This document shows positions 1-10,720 of a DNA stretch of 64,000 nucleotides, in pieces. How positions within the stretch are numbered: the stretch's first letter is position 1; the number at the start of each line of letters is the position of its first letter. A program made the translations under genes and the position numbers. The notes under the pieces are model-generated. The model was given only the letters and a program-made list of their open reading frames with translations, had not been told where the DNA came from and searched no databases. Origin of the DNA: Pseudisothecium myosuroides (lineage: Eukaryota > Streptophyta > Bryopsida > Hypnales > Lembophyllaceae); assembly GCA_951799445.1 (NCBI GenBank), contig OX637288.1, positions 8,930,501 to 8,994,500 on the forward strand, given 5' to 3'.

Positions 1-1
1 A

Positions 2-1554
2 GAAAACAAAACTGAAGACGCGCCAAATTGCTACACCGAGGTGATGGACTTCTTGAGAAAGGTAAGTATTTGTTAATTTAAATCTAGAAATGCATAATAT
101 TATGGAATGATGTGTTTATTTTTTTGGCAATGGCTGACTGACTGAGAAATTGTGTGGTTATAGATGGCGATAGGGAAGGCTCACACTTATGATGGTGTAG
201 TGAACAAATGGCCAAGAGTGGACCTCATTCTATTTGACTGCCTGGAGAATTTGCCCGTTCCAAAAATATCTTTTCCAATGCACGCGGTGCCCGCATGGAA
301 CTCGGACGTGGAGTTCGTGGCTCTGAATAATGTGTTTTCCTTTGCTGAGAAGCACTTGCAGGATCATGGATGTTTGATTGTTTTTCATTCACGTTGTGGC
401 GCTTCAAAGAGCAACATTGCAGGATTCTGTGAGGTGCACCCGTCATTGGTGGAGAAGGAAGACTAGTTGGGCATGAACCGGATGCACCTGACCTCACCCT
501 TGGATAAGACGGCAATGGTACGAGTTTTGCAAATCTTCAAGACTTGTTTGAAATTTTGCATTTTCTTATGTATTATTTTTTCCGATGTATGATTTCTCTA
601 TTGCTTGCAGACATTGAAGTTCGGAATCACCGTCTTGGTGAAGGATATTACCATGAAAAGAAAAGAAAAGTTCCAATACAAGCGGTCACAGGCCATGGCA
701 AAGGCAAGAGTGGATCTTTAAAAGGACGACATGTATATGAACTACACCAACGAGGACACTCAATTGATGAATACGGCAACTTTCATGCCATGGCGGGGGG
801 CTCTCAAAAAAGACACTAGGTTCTTGCAGTTCTTCATAAAAGGGACAAGTGAAAAAGGAGACTTGGTTTTGGATTGCACAGCATCTACAGGTCAGTTTTG
901 AATTCAATGATTGATTGATTGTGCATTCAATTTTGCAATTCATTTTATGGAAACATGAACTAATGAATTGCATATTGTTTATTGCAGGGGCATCCATTAC
1001 AACATGTCGCGGCACTGGACATCACATTGTGGCTTTGGAGGCGGACAAGGACATTTTTAACGCTATCCTTCTACCCATGAAGAAGGTCATTCCGGCTACA
1101 ATGGCAACTGAAGTCACACAATTGCCGCCATCGGTTGAGTCTTTACAAGATCCGGATGCCGTGACCGTGGTGCCCAGGAAGTTTGTTTGCATCGATAGAG
1201 CTAGTAAGTAAGTTTTAAGATTTTCAATTTGTTTTTGTGCAGGCTACTGTTTATATTGTATGAGTCTGACATAGATTTATTTGTATTCTCAGACAAGAAG
1301 AAGTGATGCATGCACAGACATTGACGAAGAAACGAAGACTTCTTTTGAGTCCTCAGAAGTCTTTTGATCTTCCCGTGTATGCTGAGCAGATGGCATTGGC
1401 GTTTGAGGAGTTTGGATGCTCTAAACGAAAATCTCGTAAACCTAAATACGCTCTAAATGTTCTAGAGTTTATAGATAGGTCAGCGTCGGAGGGTGGAGAG
1501 ACTTCTGAGTCGTCTACGACTCAGGATTCTGCGACTGAGTCCACCGCCACTTAG
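2..1554 (+). pseudogene. DNA N6/N4-methyltransferase-like gene, 5' end outside window, two in-frame stops
   Basis: Exons read from GT-AG signals and phase are 2-61, 164-517, 611-890, 988-1207 and 1293-1554. The joined frame shows DLILFDCLE at the place of a DPPY catalytic motif. Further on comes MPWRG, then VLDCTASTGA, which resembles the SAM-binding FxGxG motif, followed by HHIVALEADKDIF, which fits the next beta strand. The order, catalytic motif before SAM motif, is that of beta-class amino-methyltransferases. The C-terminus is Ser/Thr-rich. The frame is broken by TAG at 464-466 and TAA at 718-720, while phase is kept across all four introns. The DPPY-like motif is itself degenerate, so activity is doubtful even without the stops. 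The exon at 611-890 resembles the 23.8-24.1 kb part of the gene at 22-26 kb. The family call is a recognition from motifs only. Either the gene is dead or the stops are tolerated. Confidence 0.55.
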
Positions 1555-4200
1555 ACTCAAGAGATTGACATATCTCTTGAGTCAAACTATTATGTGTTGA
1601 TTTTCATTATGATTGGATTTGTGTGTTTTATGGCTACATTTTGGGTGTCATTTCTTCCTCTATGCAATTTTGAATTTTTTTCTTAAGAAATCATTTTTTT
1701 AGTGTTTTTATAATTTGAATACTATTCATCATTATAGGTTTTTCATTATGACCCTAAACCCTTAAGAGAAACCTTGTTTCTAGATTTTTTGATTTACACA
1801 TAATCCTTTCTTTCCAAGAATTTCAAAAGATCTTTATGTATGTAAAAGGTCTTCTTGTTAATTTGTCACATTTTTAGATTTAGGATTTCTTATACTACTA
1901 AGCAAATTAATTTAATGATTTTCAACTATATATTTTTTATTTTCCACATTTGTACAAGTAGGCGAGTGTGAACCTACTTTTAAAATGTAGAAGTGGTTTT
2001 GACTTCATTTTTCTGCTTGAATCTCAATACCATACACTCCTTCCAATTTCCAGCCTTATTTTTGGTTTATTTTAATCTTGTTTTCCTATGTTTAAAAAAT
2101 CCTAAATGCTCTCACCCAATTTTTCTGGAACAAATTCTTGAACATCGAATTCTAGTGATGTCCAATTAGTTGTTGCAATTAAGTTTTTTCAAATCTAGTT
2201 GTAAGTGACTAAAATTTTGGAAAAATTGAACTAAAATTTCTAATAAATTAAATTATGTACACCCACGGGGAGAGGTCCATCATCCATTTTTTTCCCAAAA
2301 AAAATTCCCGCTCACAGGCTCACGGGCTCACAGACTCACACGCTAGCAACCCTGGTCATCAGACTAGCTGAAGGCAAGTCCCTGAAGTCACCTATTCATT
2401 TTCATTTTGGAAGTCGTCCGAGACCAACTCGGAAGGCACGCACTTGAAGCCACCTAATTCACCACTTTAAAGTATTGTCCTACTTTGTCCTATCCTAGAG
2501 TGAGACCTCACGGGGGGGAAGGGGGAGGGTTTTTATTTTGAGTGATTGTTCGTTGAAAATACATGATTATGTTTTTTTTAGGGAATCTTGAGCAAAATAT
2601 TTGTGGTTTTCAGTGGATGAAATAGCCCATTTGCTACCCAATTTTGAGACAGTATCGCTTTATTTTGGATGAATGCACATTGTTCTTTTCTAGCAAGCAA
2701 TCAATAATAGCACAATAAATTGCACTCTCATACTTTCCTAAGTTTCCTCATAATTTACATAGTCTACATAATAACTCAATGTGTCAGAGACTCATTGCCT
2801 AGCACAAGGCTTTATTTCTTCAATATTCTATTGCCAATGCCAAACTTGTAATGAGCATCATATATGATTGCAAGTGATGGAGAGCATATAAGGTGCATAT
2901 ATCTTTCACCAGCCTAGTCGCAATTCCACCCCCATGTACCACCTATGTATATTCTAGAATATAAAATGTAGTCTGCCAGTACATGAGGGCAAAATTAAAA
3001 CAAAGCTTAGTGATAGGCATCTCCACTTTTAGAGCTTGTTTATGAGCACTTTTTCTAGCAAGGGCGTCGTCAGTGTAGCCCGATAAGCCATTTGAATGGA
3101 TGAAAAGTAGCTTCTTCTACCAGTTGAACAAATCAACTTTTCAAATTTCTTCAATGTATCCAATCCATCAAAGCATCTTCTAAGATTAAATTTAGGTGGA
3201 TTCTTGTGTGTGATTACACTTGAGATGGGATCTCATCAAACATTCTAAATAAGATGTTGACTTATGATTGGTGCATTAACTAATTTTTTTAAAAGTTAAT
3301 AGAGATTGTGATTGGGTCCCTTAAAACTTAAGAATTGATGAAAGTGCACTTTGTTGGGCACATATTACAAGTTGAACTTAGGATGCTCTAAGTCACTTAG
3401 TTAATGGTATCCACACTTAGTGGAAAGGCCAGCATTAGAGCCTAGTACCAACTAACAACAAACTTGATTGTAGACAATTTTGAAACCTTTTGAAATAAGT
3501 ATTAGCCCTACAATGTACATCATAAGCAAAAAGATTCCTTATTTACTACACAGTACACACAATGATACAATTGTTTCAATTTTCAAGAACTTATAATTAC
3601 TTCTTAATCAACTAGTAATTTCTTACTTTAGTAGGAAGCAATGTTCTTACACATTCTCTAATGACACACTCTAATAATTTGAAGTTCTAGATATCTATAG
3701 ATAATTCTTGCTTGGCAAATTCTAACTTTAGTAGTAATCAGTGATTTCAATCTTCTCTATTGACACATTTTGTAAATGGACATTTCCAATGTATCTTGAG
3801 AATTTGACATGTGTATACATTTGATTTAACAAGCCGGTTCTACGTGTGAAATTGTATATACATGCAACTTCATTTAGAAGTCCATTTCTCCTCAAAAACA
3901 ATGTCATTTGAGAGGGTCAAGTGTACTGTTAGCTCTAGTTTAAGCTACATAAATTTATCCAATTAGAAAAGGCACAACATTAGTGTCTTTGCAAGGATAG
4001 AATAGGTTTATTTATAGATTTTTCAATTTATTATTCTTATTCTTTAGAACTAAAATACTAAAGGTTATAAATTTGCTACACGCTACCCCAACAACAATAG
4101 ATTGTAGAGGTTATAGATTTGCTAAGCACTAATTTTATTCTGTAAAAATTAATAGAACACACTAAAGATTTCAATGTAAAATAATTTAAGTATATTACAA
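1555..4200. other. AT-rich intergenic stretch, no gene seen
   Basis: No credible coding exon was found. A short array of CTCACRGRCTCAC-like units lies near 2310-2345. The rest is AT-rich unique-looking sequence, with downstream flank of duplication copy A beginning near 4200. Confidence 0.6.
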
Positions 4201-4559
4201 ATAGTGTATCATTTGTAAATTATTTTCACATACTAATAGGATAAATTATTGACTTAGCAAACTAATTATAATTCCTAAAAATGGATTACTTATCACATTT
4301 GAAAAGCCTAAAATTCATACAGAATCACTCAACAAATGGCTTCAAAACTAGAGTGTAAATGGAACACCTACGACAACAAATACCACTCAAACTAATAAAC
4401 ATATAGAAGAACAAGAAATGGAAGAAAATGCAGTACCATGTAAACAATCTTGAATTACAGTAATAGTACATTCCAGAACAAAAATTGTTAATTATTCTTG
4501 AATTTATAGAGACACCAATATACATCGCACACACTTGAATCACCTAGCTTCAACATTAA

Positions 4560-5131
4560 CCCCTAAAGGTCCATATCTCTCAAAGGGACAACAGAAAGTT
4601 TAGGTTGGTATTGTAGAAGTCATTTTAGAATGGATGTTTGTGAAATTTTGAAACATGATGTGAACTTGCATGAACTTCATCAAAATATATATATATATAT
4701 ATAAATTTTTATATTAGGTGCCCAAATTAAAAGTTATGCTGCTTGAAGTTTCTTCGGCAAAAAGGACAACTTTGAACAATTGGTGAAAATGAACTCATCT
4801 GTTTCCAAAATTTAGCATGTATATAACTACCATTGTATAATAGGCAATGGTAAGAAAAACTTATGAGAAGTGCAAATATATCATTCCCTGGGAAGTTAAA
4901 AGATTTCTAACCTTATCAAGCAAGGTCCAAAAAAATCCTTTTCTTCTATAAGCTTGCAATCTACACAATCAAATGGGCTGAAATTTTCCACATTCCCATA
5001 GTAGCCATCTAGTACACTTTCATACAAGTAAATTTCAAAAAAAAAAACTTTTCCTATGATATTCTCTCTCAATGCACCTAAACATAACAATTTTTGATAA
5101 CTTGTTAAATGAACTCTCAATCTTGAAGGGA
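4560..5131. mobile_element. TTAA-flanked nonautonomous insertion inside duplication copy A
   Basis: The element starts with CCCCTAAAGG directly after TTAA (4556-4559) and ends with GAAGGGA before TTGA. The corresponding place in copy B, near 51745, has the flanks joined without it, so copy B is an empty site. The TTAA target and CCCCTAA ends suggest a piggyBac-like MITE. The right terminal repeat is weak, so its exact end is uncertain. Confidence 0.5.
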
Positions 5132-5608
5132 TTGACTTTCAAAACTGACACCAAGGCAAGGATCAAAAATCAAGTTACCTAATAATAAGCACAATGGCTG
5201 AAGCAACCATAGTTTGGAAAAAAAACAAAAGCTTGCATGGTCTTCTTTTTGAAGGAAGGACTTCAAAATAATCAATTGATATTTCCATATGAATACTCTT
5301 CTCAATAAAGAATCCTAAGATTTTGATGTTGCCAATACAAGGATGTAAGGTCAATGATAGGGCTACAATCATTTCTATAGCTCAATTTGCCACCCTTCAA
5401 TTTTGTATTCTTCACAAAAACAATAACTAAGTGAAGAAAATGCAAGAGGTGACAACCTCTATAAACATGTTCCTAGAGTCATTTCCAACCAATGCAATAG
5501 TTTTCAACCAATGATCAACACCATAATATATTCACAAATGATGACAAATTCCAATGAAGAACTCCAAACAACAACATAGGCTATAATTGGTCAAGATTGC
5601 CAACCTTG

Positions 5609-8332
5609 TCACCAATAATCACCACAAGAACACACACCATCTTGGAAGTGGTGAAAGCGATTAGCATCCCTCACAACAATATCTCGCTCAATGGCCTTTG
5701 AGATAAACTTGGTTGCTGTATGGCAATCTGAACACACTCGAAGGTTCTTGAACACCCGAATTGGCTGTCCAAGGGGTGTCCGCATGAGTCCGTAAGCAAT
5801 AGCCAACTTCTCGCTATGGGAGCAAAGAGCAAGTTCTTTCTCCTCCTCATCAATGTTCCGCAACACTAGCCGGGTATCAGGAATGTACCCTTCGGCCTTA
5901 ATTGTCTCACTCAATCTCCTCAGCTCAGCATAGATCTCCTTTGCTTCTGCGTGACAAGTATCCCCTACGACGAAGTCATGCACCTTGTTATCAACTGCAA
6001 TCCAACTACGCCCTGGCTCCTTGCGTACACCTCTCTCCTGCATCATAGTGCGCACCCACAACACCTCCTCCCACTTGCCAGCTGCAGCATAGATATTGGA
6101 GAGAAGCACGTATGCAGAAGCATCCATCGGTTCCAACTTCAGACGCTCCTTAGCGGCAAGTTCGCCCAAATCCACATTACCGTACGTTCTACAAGAACCA
6201 AGCAAGGCTCCCCAAGTTGCACCATTTGGTTCCACCGGCATGTTGTCAATGAAGAGCTTTGCTTCCTCCAAGTGTCCTGCTCGGCCAAGAACATCCACCA
6301 TGCAGTTACAAAGCACCTCAGTAGGTTCGATGCCATAATCTTGTGTCATAGCCAAAAAATGTCTACGGCCCTCATCCACAAGGCCAGCATGACTACAGGC
6401 CGATAACACTGCAGCGAAGGAGATCGCATTAGGCTTCACACCGTCTGCAATCATATTTTTGAATACTTCCAGGGCTTTTTGCCCACATCCGTGTTCGGCA
6501 AGTCCACCAATCATCACGGTCCATGTGATCACATCACGATCCTCCATCCGGTCAAAAACTAGCCGAGCATCATCCAAACTGCCACACTTTCCATACATGT
6601 GGACAAGCGCAGTGCCCACACGCGAATCCGACTCAAGTCCCGCTTTGAGGACATGCCTGTGAACCTCCTTCACCCACTCCAAAGCCCCTGTGCTTGAACA
6701 TGGATTCAGAATGCTCGCAAACGTGAATGCATCGGGTTTCAAGCCTTCCCTTTGCATTTGCATAAACAGTTCATATGCTTCACTCCCACATCCGTGTTCC
6801 GCAAGTCCACCAATCATCACGGTCCACGTGATCACATCACGATCCTCCATCCGGTCAAAAACTAGCCGAGCATCATCCAAACTGCCACACTTTCCATACA
6901 CGCGGACAAGCGCAGTGCCCACACGCGAATCCGACTCAAGTCCCGCTTTGAGGATATGCCTGTGAACCTCCTTCACCCACTCCAAAGCCCCTGCGCTTGA
7001 ACATGGATTCAGAATGCTCGCAAACGTGAATGCATCGGGTTTCAAGCCTTCCCTTTGCATTTGCATAAACAGTTCATATGCTTCACTCCCACATCCGTGT
7101 TCCGCAAGTCCACCAATCATCACGGTCCACGTGATCACATCACGATCCTCCATCCGGTCAAAAACTAGCCGAGCATCATCCAAACTGCCACACTTCCCAT
7201 ACATGTGGACAAGCGCATTGCCCACACGCGAATCCGACTCAAGTCCCGCTTTGAGGACATGCCTGTGAACCTCCTTCACCCACTCCAAAGCCCCTGTGCT
7301 TGAACATGGATTCAGAATGCTCGCAAACGTGAATGCGTCGGGTTTCAAGCCTTCCCTTTGCATTTGCATAAACAGTTCATATGCTTCACTCCCACATCCG
7401 TGTTCGGCAAGTCCATCAATCATCACGTTCCATGTGATCACATCACGATCCTCCATCCGGTCAAAAACTAGCCGGGCATCATCAACACTGCCAGTATTTG
7501 CATACATGTGGACAAGCGCAGTGCCCACACGCAAATCCGACTCAAGTCCCGCTTTGAGGACATGCTTGTGAACCTCCTTCACCCACTCCAAAGCCCCTGC
7601 GCTTGAACATGGATTTAGAATGCTCGCAAACGTGATTGCATTGGGTTCGAGGCCTTCCCTTTGCATTTGCATAAACAGTTCATATGCTTCACTCCCACAC
7701 CCATGTTGTGCAAGTCCACCAATCATCACGGTCCACGTAATCACATCACGATCCTCCATCCGGTCAAAAACAAGCCGAGCATCAACCAAACTGCCACACT
7801 TTCCATACATGCGAACAAGCGCAGTGCCCATACGCACATCTGATTCAAACCCAGCATGTCTTACATACGCATGAACTTCTTTGCCCCACTGCAAAGCTGA
7901 TGGATCTGCACATGCCTTCAGGATGCTCGAGAAAGTAAATGCATCTGGCTGGACCCCTTTTTGGCACATTTGATTGAAAAGTTCCATTGCTTTGTCAGCA
8001 TGATTGTGCTTTGCATAACCTCCAATCATAATGTTCCAACTGAACACGTTCTTGTGCACAAGTTTATCAAACACTCCACGTGCATCCTCCAATTCTCCAC
8101 ACCTGATATACACGCTCACTAGGTTGTTCGCCACATATGTATTCTGCTCCATTCCACCCTCGTTGATGTAGCCGTGAACATGCTTCGCGACATTAACATT
8201 AAGGTTTTTCTCCTTCAAGCACCGTCTCAAAACTTCAACATACATAAACGAGTCGATGGCCATGCCTTGTTCTAGTCCATTCTTCAAATTACCAATTGCT
8301 TCAGCCGTGCTTCTTGCAGTTTTCAAGGACAT
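5609..8332 (-). CDS. PLS-class PPR protein with E and DYW domains (copy A)
   Basis: An intronless 907-residue reading frame runs from the first ATG. The open frame continues upstream to 8420 without a start codon. After an N-terminal region come alternating P, L and S repeats. Five consecutive triplets are encoded by near-identical 303-bp DNA units. Then follow P2-L2-S2, E1, E2 (ending RKEPG) and a complete DYW domain with HSEKLA (the HxE deaminase motif), CSDCH and CSCGDYW zinc ligands. Proteins of this family carry out site-specific C-to-U editing of organellar RNA. No transit peptide is evident from this ATG. One explanation is that translation begins in the upstream OSB-like exons (see that entry). 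The exon just after the OSB stop is only about 80 bp away. The E-DYW part is nearly identical to the copy at 52220-54634, while the repeat arrays differ. Confidence 0.93.
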   Translation of the reverse strand: MSLKTARSTAEAIGNLKNGLEQGMAIDSFMYVEVLRRCLKEKNLNVNVAKHVHGYINEGGMEQNTYVANNLVSVYIRCGELEDARGVFDKLVHKNVFSWNIMIGGYAKHNHADKAMELFNQMCQKGVQPDAFTFSSILKACADPSALQWGKEVHAYVRHAGFESDVRMGTALVRMYGKCGSLVDARLVFDRMEDRDVITWTVMIGGLAQHGCGSEAYELFMQMQREGLEPNAITFASILNPCSSAGALEWVKEVHKHVLKAGLESDLRVGTALVHMYANTGSVDDARLVFDRMEDRDVITWNVMIDGLAEHGCGSEAYELFMQMQREGLKPDAFTFASILNPCSSTGALEWVKEVHRHVLKAGLESDSRVGNALVHMYGKCGSLDDARLVFDRMEDRDVITWTVMIGGLAEHGCGSEAYELFMQMQREGLKPDAFTFASILNPCSSAGALEWVKEVHRHILKAGLESDSRVGTALVRVYGKCGSLDDARLVFDRMEDRDVITWTVMIGGLAEHGCGSEAYELFMQMQREGLKPDAFTFASILNPCSSTGALEWVKEVHRHVLKAGLESDSRVGTALVHMYGKCGSLDDARLVFDRMEDRDVITWTVMIGGLAEHGCGQKALEVFKNMIADGVKPNAISFAAVLSACSHAGLVDEGRRHFLAMTQDYGIEPTEVLCNCMVDVLGRAGHLEEAKLFIDNMPVEPNGATWGALLGSCRTYGNVDLGELAAKERLKLEPMDASAYVLLSNIYAAAGKWEEVLWVRTMMQERGVRKEPGRSWIAVDNKVHDFVVGDTCHAEAKEIYAELRRLSETIKAEGYIPDTRLVLRNIDEEEKELALCSHSEKLAIAYGLMRTPLGQPIRVFKNLRVCSDCHTATKFISKAIERDIVVRDANRFHHFQDGVCSCGDYW
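6460..7880 (-). repeat. 303-bp coding tandem repeat (PPR triplets, copy A)
   Basis: The segment encoding an EDRDVITW-type motif recurs at about 6528, 6831, 7134, 7437 and 7740, exactly 303 bp apart. Each unit codes one P-L-S triplet of 101 residues. Units differ by only a few bases, so they are recent duplications or are being homogenised. Confidence 0.95.
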
Positions 8333-8411
8333 ACTACCGCCACCACCCGGTACAATATGCCTCGACTCTCTTGCAGTACTAGACACAATGCATCCTCTTC
8401 CATTGTAGCCC

Positions 8412-10174
8412 TTAGATAGCCTGATTCATCAATAGATTCTTCAATAGAAATCCCTTCAAAAGAAGAACACTGATGCACAGTGAAAGGGTGCAAGGCCACT
8501 AATGCCCAGTACTCACATATTTCAACATCAACAAATTTGCATCCATCCATTTGAATTCTTAATATCTCTCACATACACCCAAAAACCAAAAAGAAGAATA
8601 GAGCATATTGCACACACAAAATTCCTTCAACTCACCCAAAATCACATATTTCTAGATGCACCTACTCTAGTCACTAGACAAGGTAGCCAACTCAATTCCT
8701 AAAGTTACCTGTCTCCTTGTGTTGTGTCTTGAGAATCTTTGGAGCGATAATCAACAGGAGGTTGCATTCTCCCTTCAGTTGTCAAGTTGAGCATTGCCTT
8801 TACCCATGGTGGAGTTGACCAGCCATATATCCAAAGTGCTTTCCTTGACACCTTATGCCTAAAGTCAGGTGATCTAGGATTCCTCTGTAGGCACCACAAC
8901 CCATGATCAGATCCTACAAAACTGTCTCCTATTCATTTTGCATCTAACAATCGATATTCCAGGAATATTTGTTGATGACACTGCAATGATCTGAGCAGTG
9001 TCCACTCCACTCAATGACAGGAAACAACGCAATTTCATACTTGTTGCTTTACGAAGTGCCCAATCATGGCCTTGTACAAGCAAGAAACGTCCAGTCACTT
9101 GTTCAGCCGAGTATTGTATCCGCTTTCTTTTATCTAGTCATACCTTGTCAGCTCTGTTGTCCCACCACTGCGTCGGATCCGCGAAGTACTCTTTCCAAAG
9201 TTCTTCAACCGACTGTAGTTCACCTGAATCCACCGCAACATGCTTTACCCACGTCAGTCACATTCTCACCAGGAGAGGCAAACTCTTTCTGTGACGATGG
9301 GCATATGATACATACCTGAAGCATTGGAATTCGAAGGTGATCTCTTCCAAACTGATGAAAATGGGGAACACCGGATTGGTCCACGGCCTCGTATGCGAGA
9401 GGACAAGGGCAAGGATAAAGAAGAGTAGATAGGCCATGGAGACCTGCAGACTGAGATTGCACAGATATCCTGGGTACACAAACGTCAACACTCTGTTAAT
9501 AAGCAACTTCGTACCATTCAAAGCGCTCTTCCCATCAATACCGGGGTTTAGGGTTCGGTCAACCATGTTCATATCCGGTTACGTTTGGAAAAATGTGACA
9601 ACCTCTTTATCAAACATTGCTGTAAGGAGACCTCATATTTTGACACATTTGTTGTCAGCATGACCACAGTAGTCCAACCCATGTCACAAGCCATCCAACC
9701 GCTTAATTCACTCACCTGTGCACCACCAAGTCCACGCACCGACAAAAAGCTTCTCTGTTCTCTCCTGCACTGCAATTGTTGTCTACGATCTAAGTCCCAC
9801 GACACCAATTGAGGTGGCAGTCCCATCACTGTCTGCCTGCTTTACAGAAACCAATTCACACTAACTGTTACTAACACTAACTGTTACTAACACTAACTGT
9901 TACTAAGAAGAACATCACAAAGAACAACGCCGGAATGGACCTCAGAATTGAACCAGTGGACAGAAACACATCAAATTGAGAAGGAACTGCAAATGCGAAA
10001 AATCTGCTGCTACCTCCAATCCTGAAAACCCGAACACGTTAAATAAAGTCCACAAACAAAACCGCATACCTGACGCTTCCGGCGGCCAAATGAAGCAAGA
10101 CAAGCTGCCCAAGGACGGCAATCCTGCACTGCAGCTTCACGAGGAGCAGCTCCGTCTACGGGATCAATCAATTG
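8412..10174 (-). CDS. OSB-like organellar single-stranded DNA-binding protein (copy A), 5' end not resolved
   Basis: Exons in transcription order are 10174-10070, 9832-9716, 9492-9316, 9242-9144, 8884-8709 and 8469-8412, all with GT-AG ends. The first five start in phase 0 and have no stops. The exon ending at 9144 reads ELWKEYFADPTQWWDNRADK. It splices to RNPRSPDFRHKVSRKALWI and then STPPWVKAML. This is the PDF motif typical of plant OSB proteins, which bind single-stranded organellar DNA and limit ectopic recombination. The upstream exons (LIDPVDG, RPWAACLASFG, LVSWDLDRRQQ, SFLSVRGLGG) fit a diverged OB fold. A transit peptide should lie further upstream. A possible exon sits near 10575-10710. 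All five internal exons and their phases are kept in copy B. An alternative acceptor at 8421 (exon from 8420) would join this gene in frame to the PPR exon. Confidence 0.72.
9859..9906. repeat. 16-bp tandem repeat, three units, in an intron of OSB-like copy A
   Basis: The unit CACTAACTGTTACTAA occurs three times. Copy B has only one degenerate unit at the matching place, so the array expanded or contracted after duplication. Confidence 0.8.
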
Positions 10175-10720
10175 CTGAGGCAAGAATCCAACATACACCC
10201 ATTGATTAGCATACAACCCCAGTCAACTGACTTGACTATTAAAAATTACCATCGCTTCAAAGAGGGTCATCAAAAACTTAGGTTCAAACTAAATCACAGT
10301 TCTCCTCTGATATGAATGACAAGACTAATTAAATTTAGATCGTTTGAATGACATATATAGAAGTATGCATGAAAACCTATCAGAATTGGTCATAACACAT
10401 CCATGAACCGCAACAGGGGTCAGAACCCAATCCCCAACCCAGCCAGATCGCTCAATCCAGTTCCCGGAATGTGTTTTCGACTTGTCTCGTTCCCTACCAG
10501 TCTGACACAACTTTGACTTCCTCCCTGCTGTTCGCGCTGCCCAATCTCCTGCCCCATGGTGCAGACGTGCACACCCGTATTCTGACATATGACGATACCT
10601 CGGATTGGGTGAATATGACAGGAATCAGCATATGTGGCACCGATTTGGCCATTTCCAGCACATCGTTCAAATGTGAAGCAAACAAAGGTGATAGCAAAGT
10701 CGCTTTGGACTCTGCAACAC

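Larger units (their letters stand above)
4200..10720. repeat. Segmental duplication, copy A (OSB-like gene plus DYW-PPR gene)
   Basis: This block matches 51430-56680 in the same orientation, about 46 kb away. Similarity starts in the noncoding DNA downstream of the PPR gene (4255-4555 and 5135-5608 against 51465-52219). It covers the whole PPR and OSB-like genes and ends near 10720 / 56670. Copy A carries a TTAA-flanked insertion at 4560-5131 and one extra PPR triplet. Copy B lacks about 340 bp corresponding to 10217-10560. Confidence 0.85.

Noticed and set aside
5951..7874. Many open frames on the plus strand opposite the PPR genes, here and at 52.5-54.2 kb
   Set aside because: They follow the 303-bp repeats antisense and have no start context or domain. 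They are shadows of the coding strand.
8333..8386. PPR start at the GTG giving MSSTARESRH
   Set aside because: A non-ATG start is not needed. The first ATG is at 8332 (54634 in copy B), and the upstream open frame is better explained by splicing from the OSB exon.
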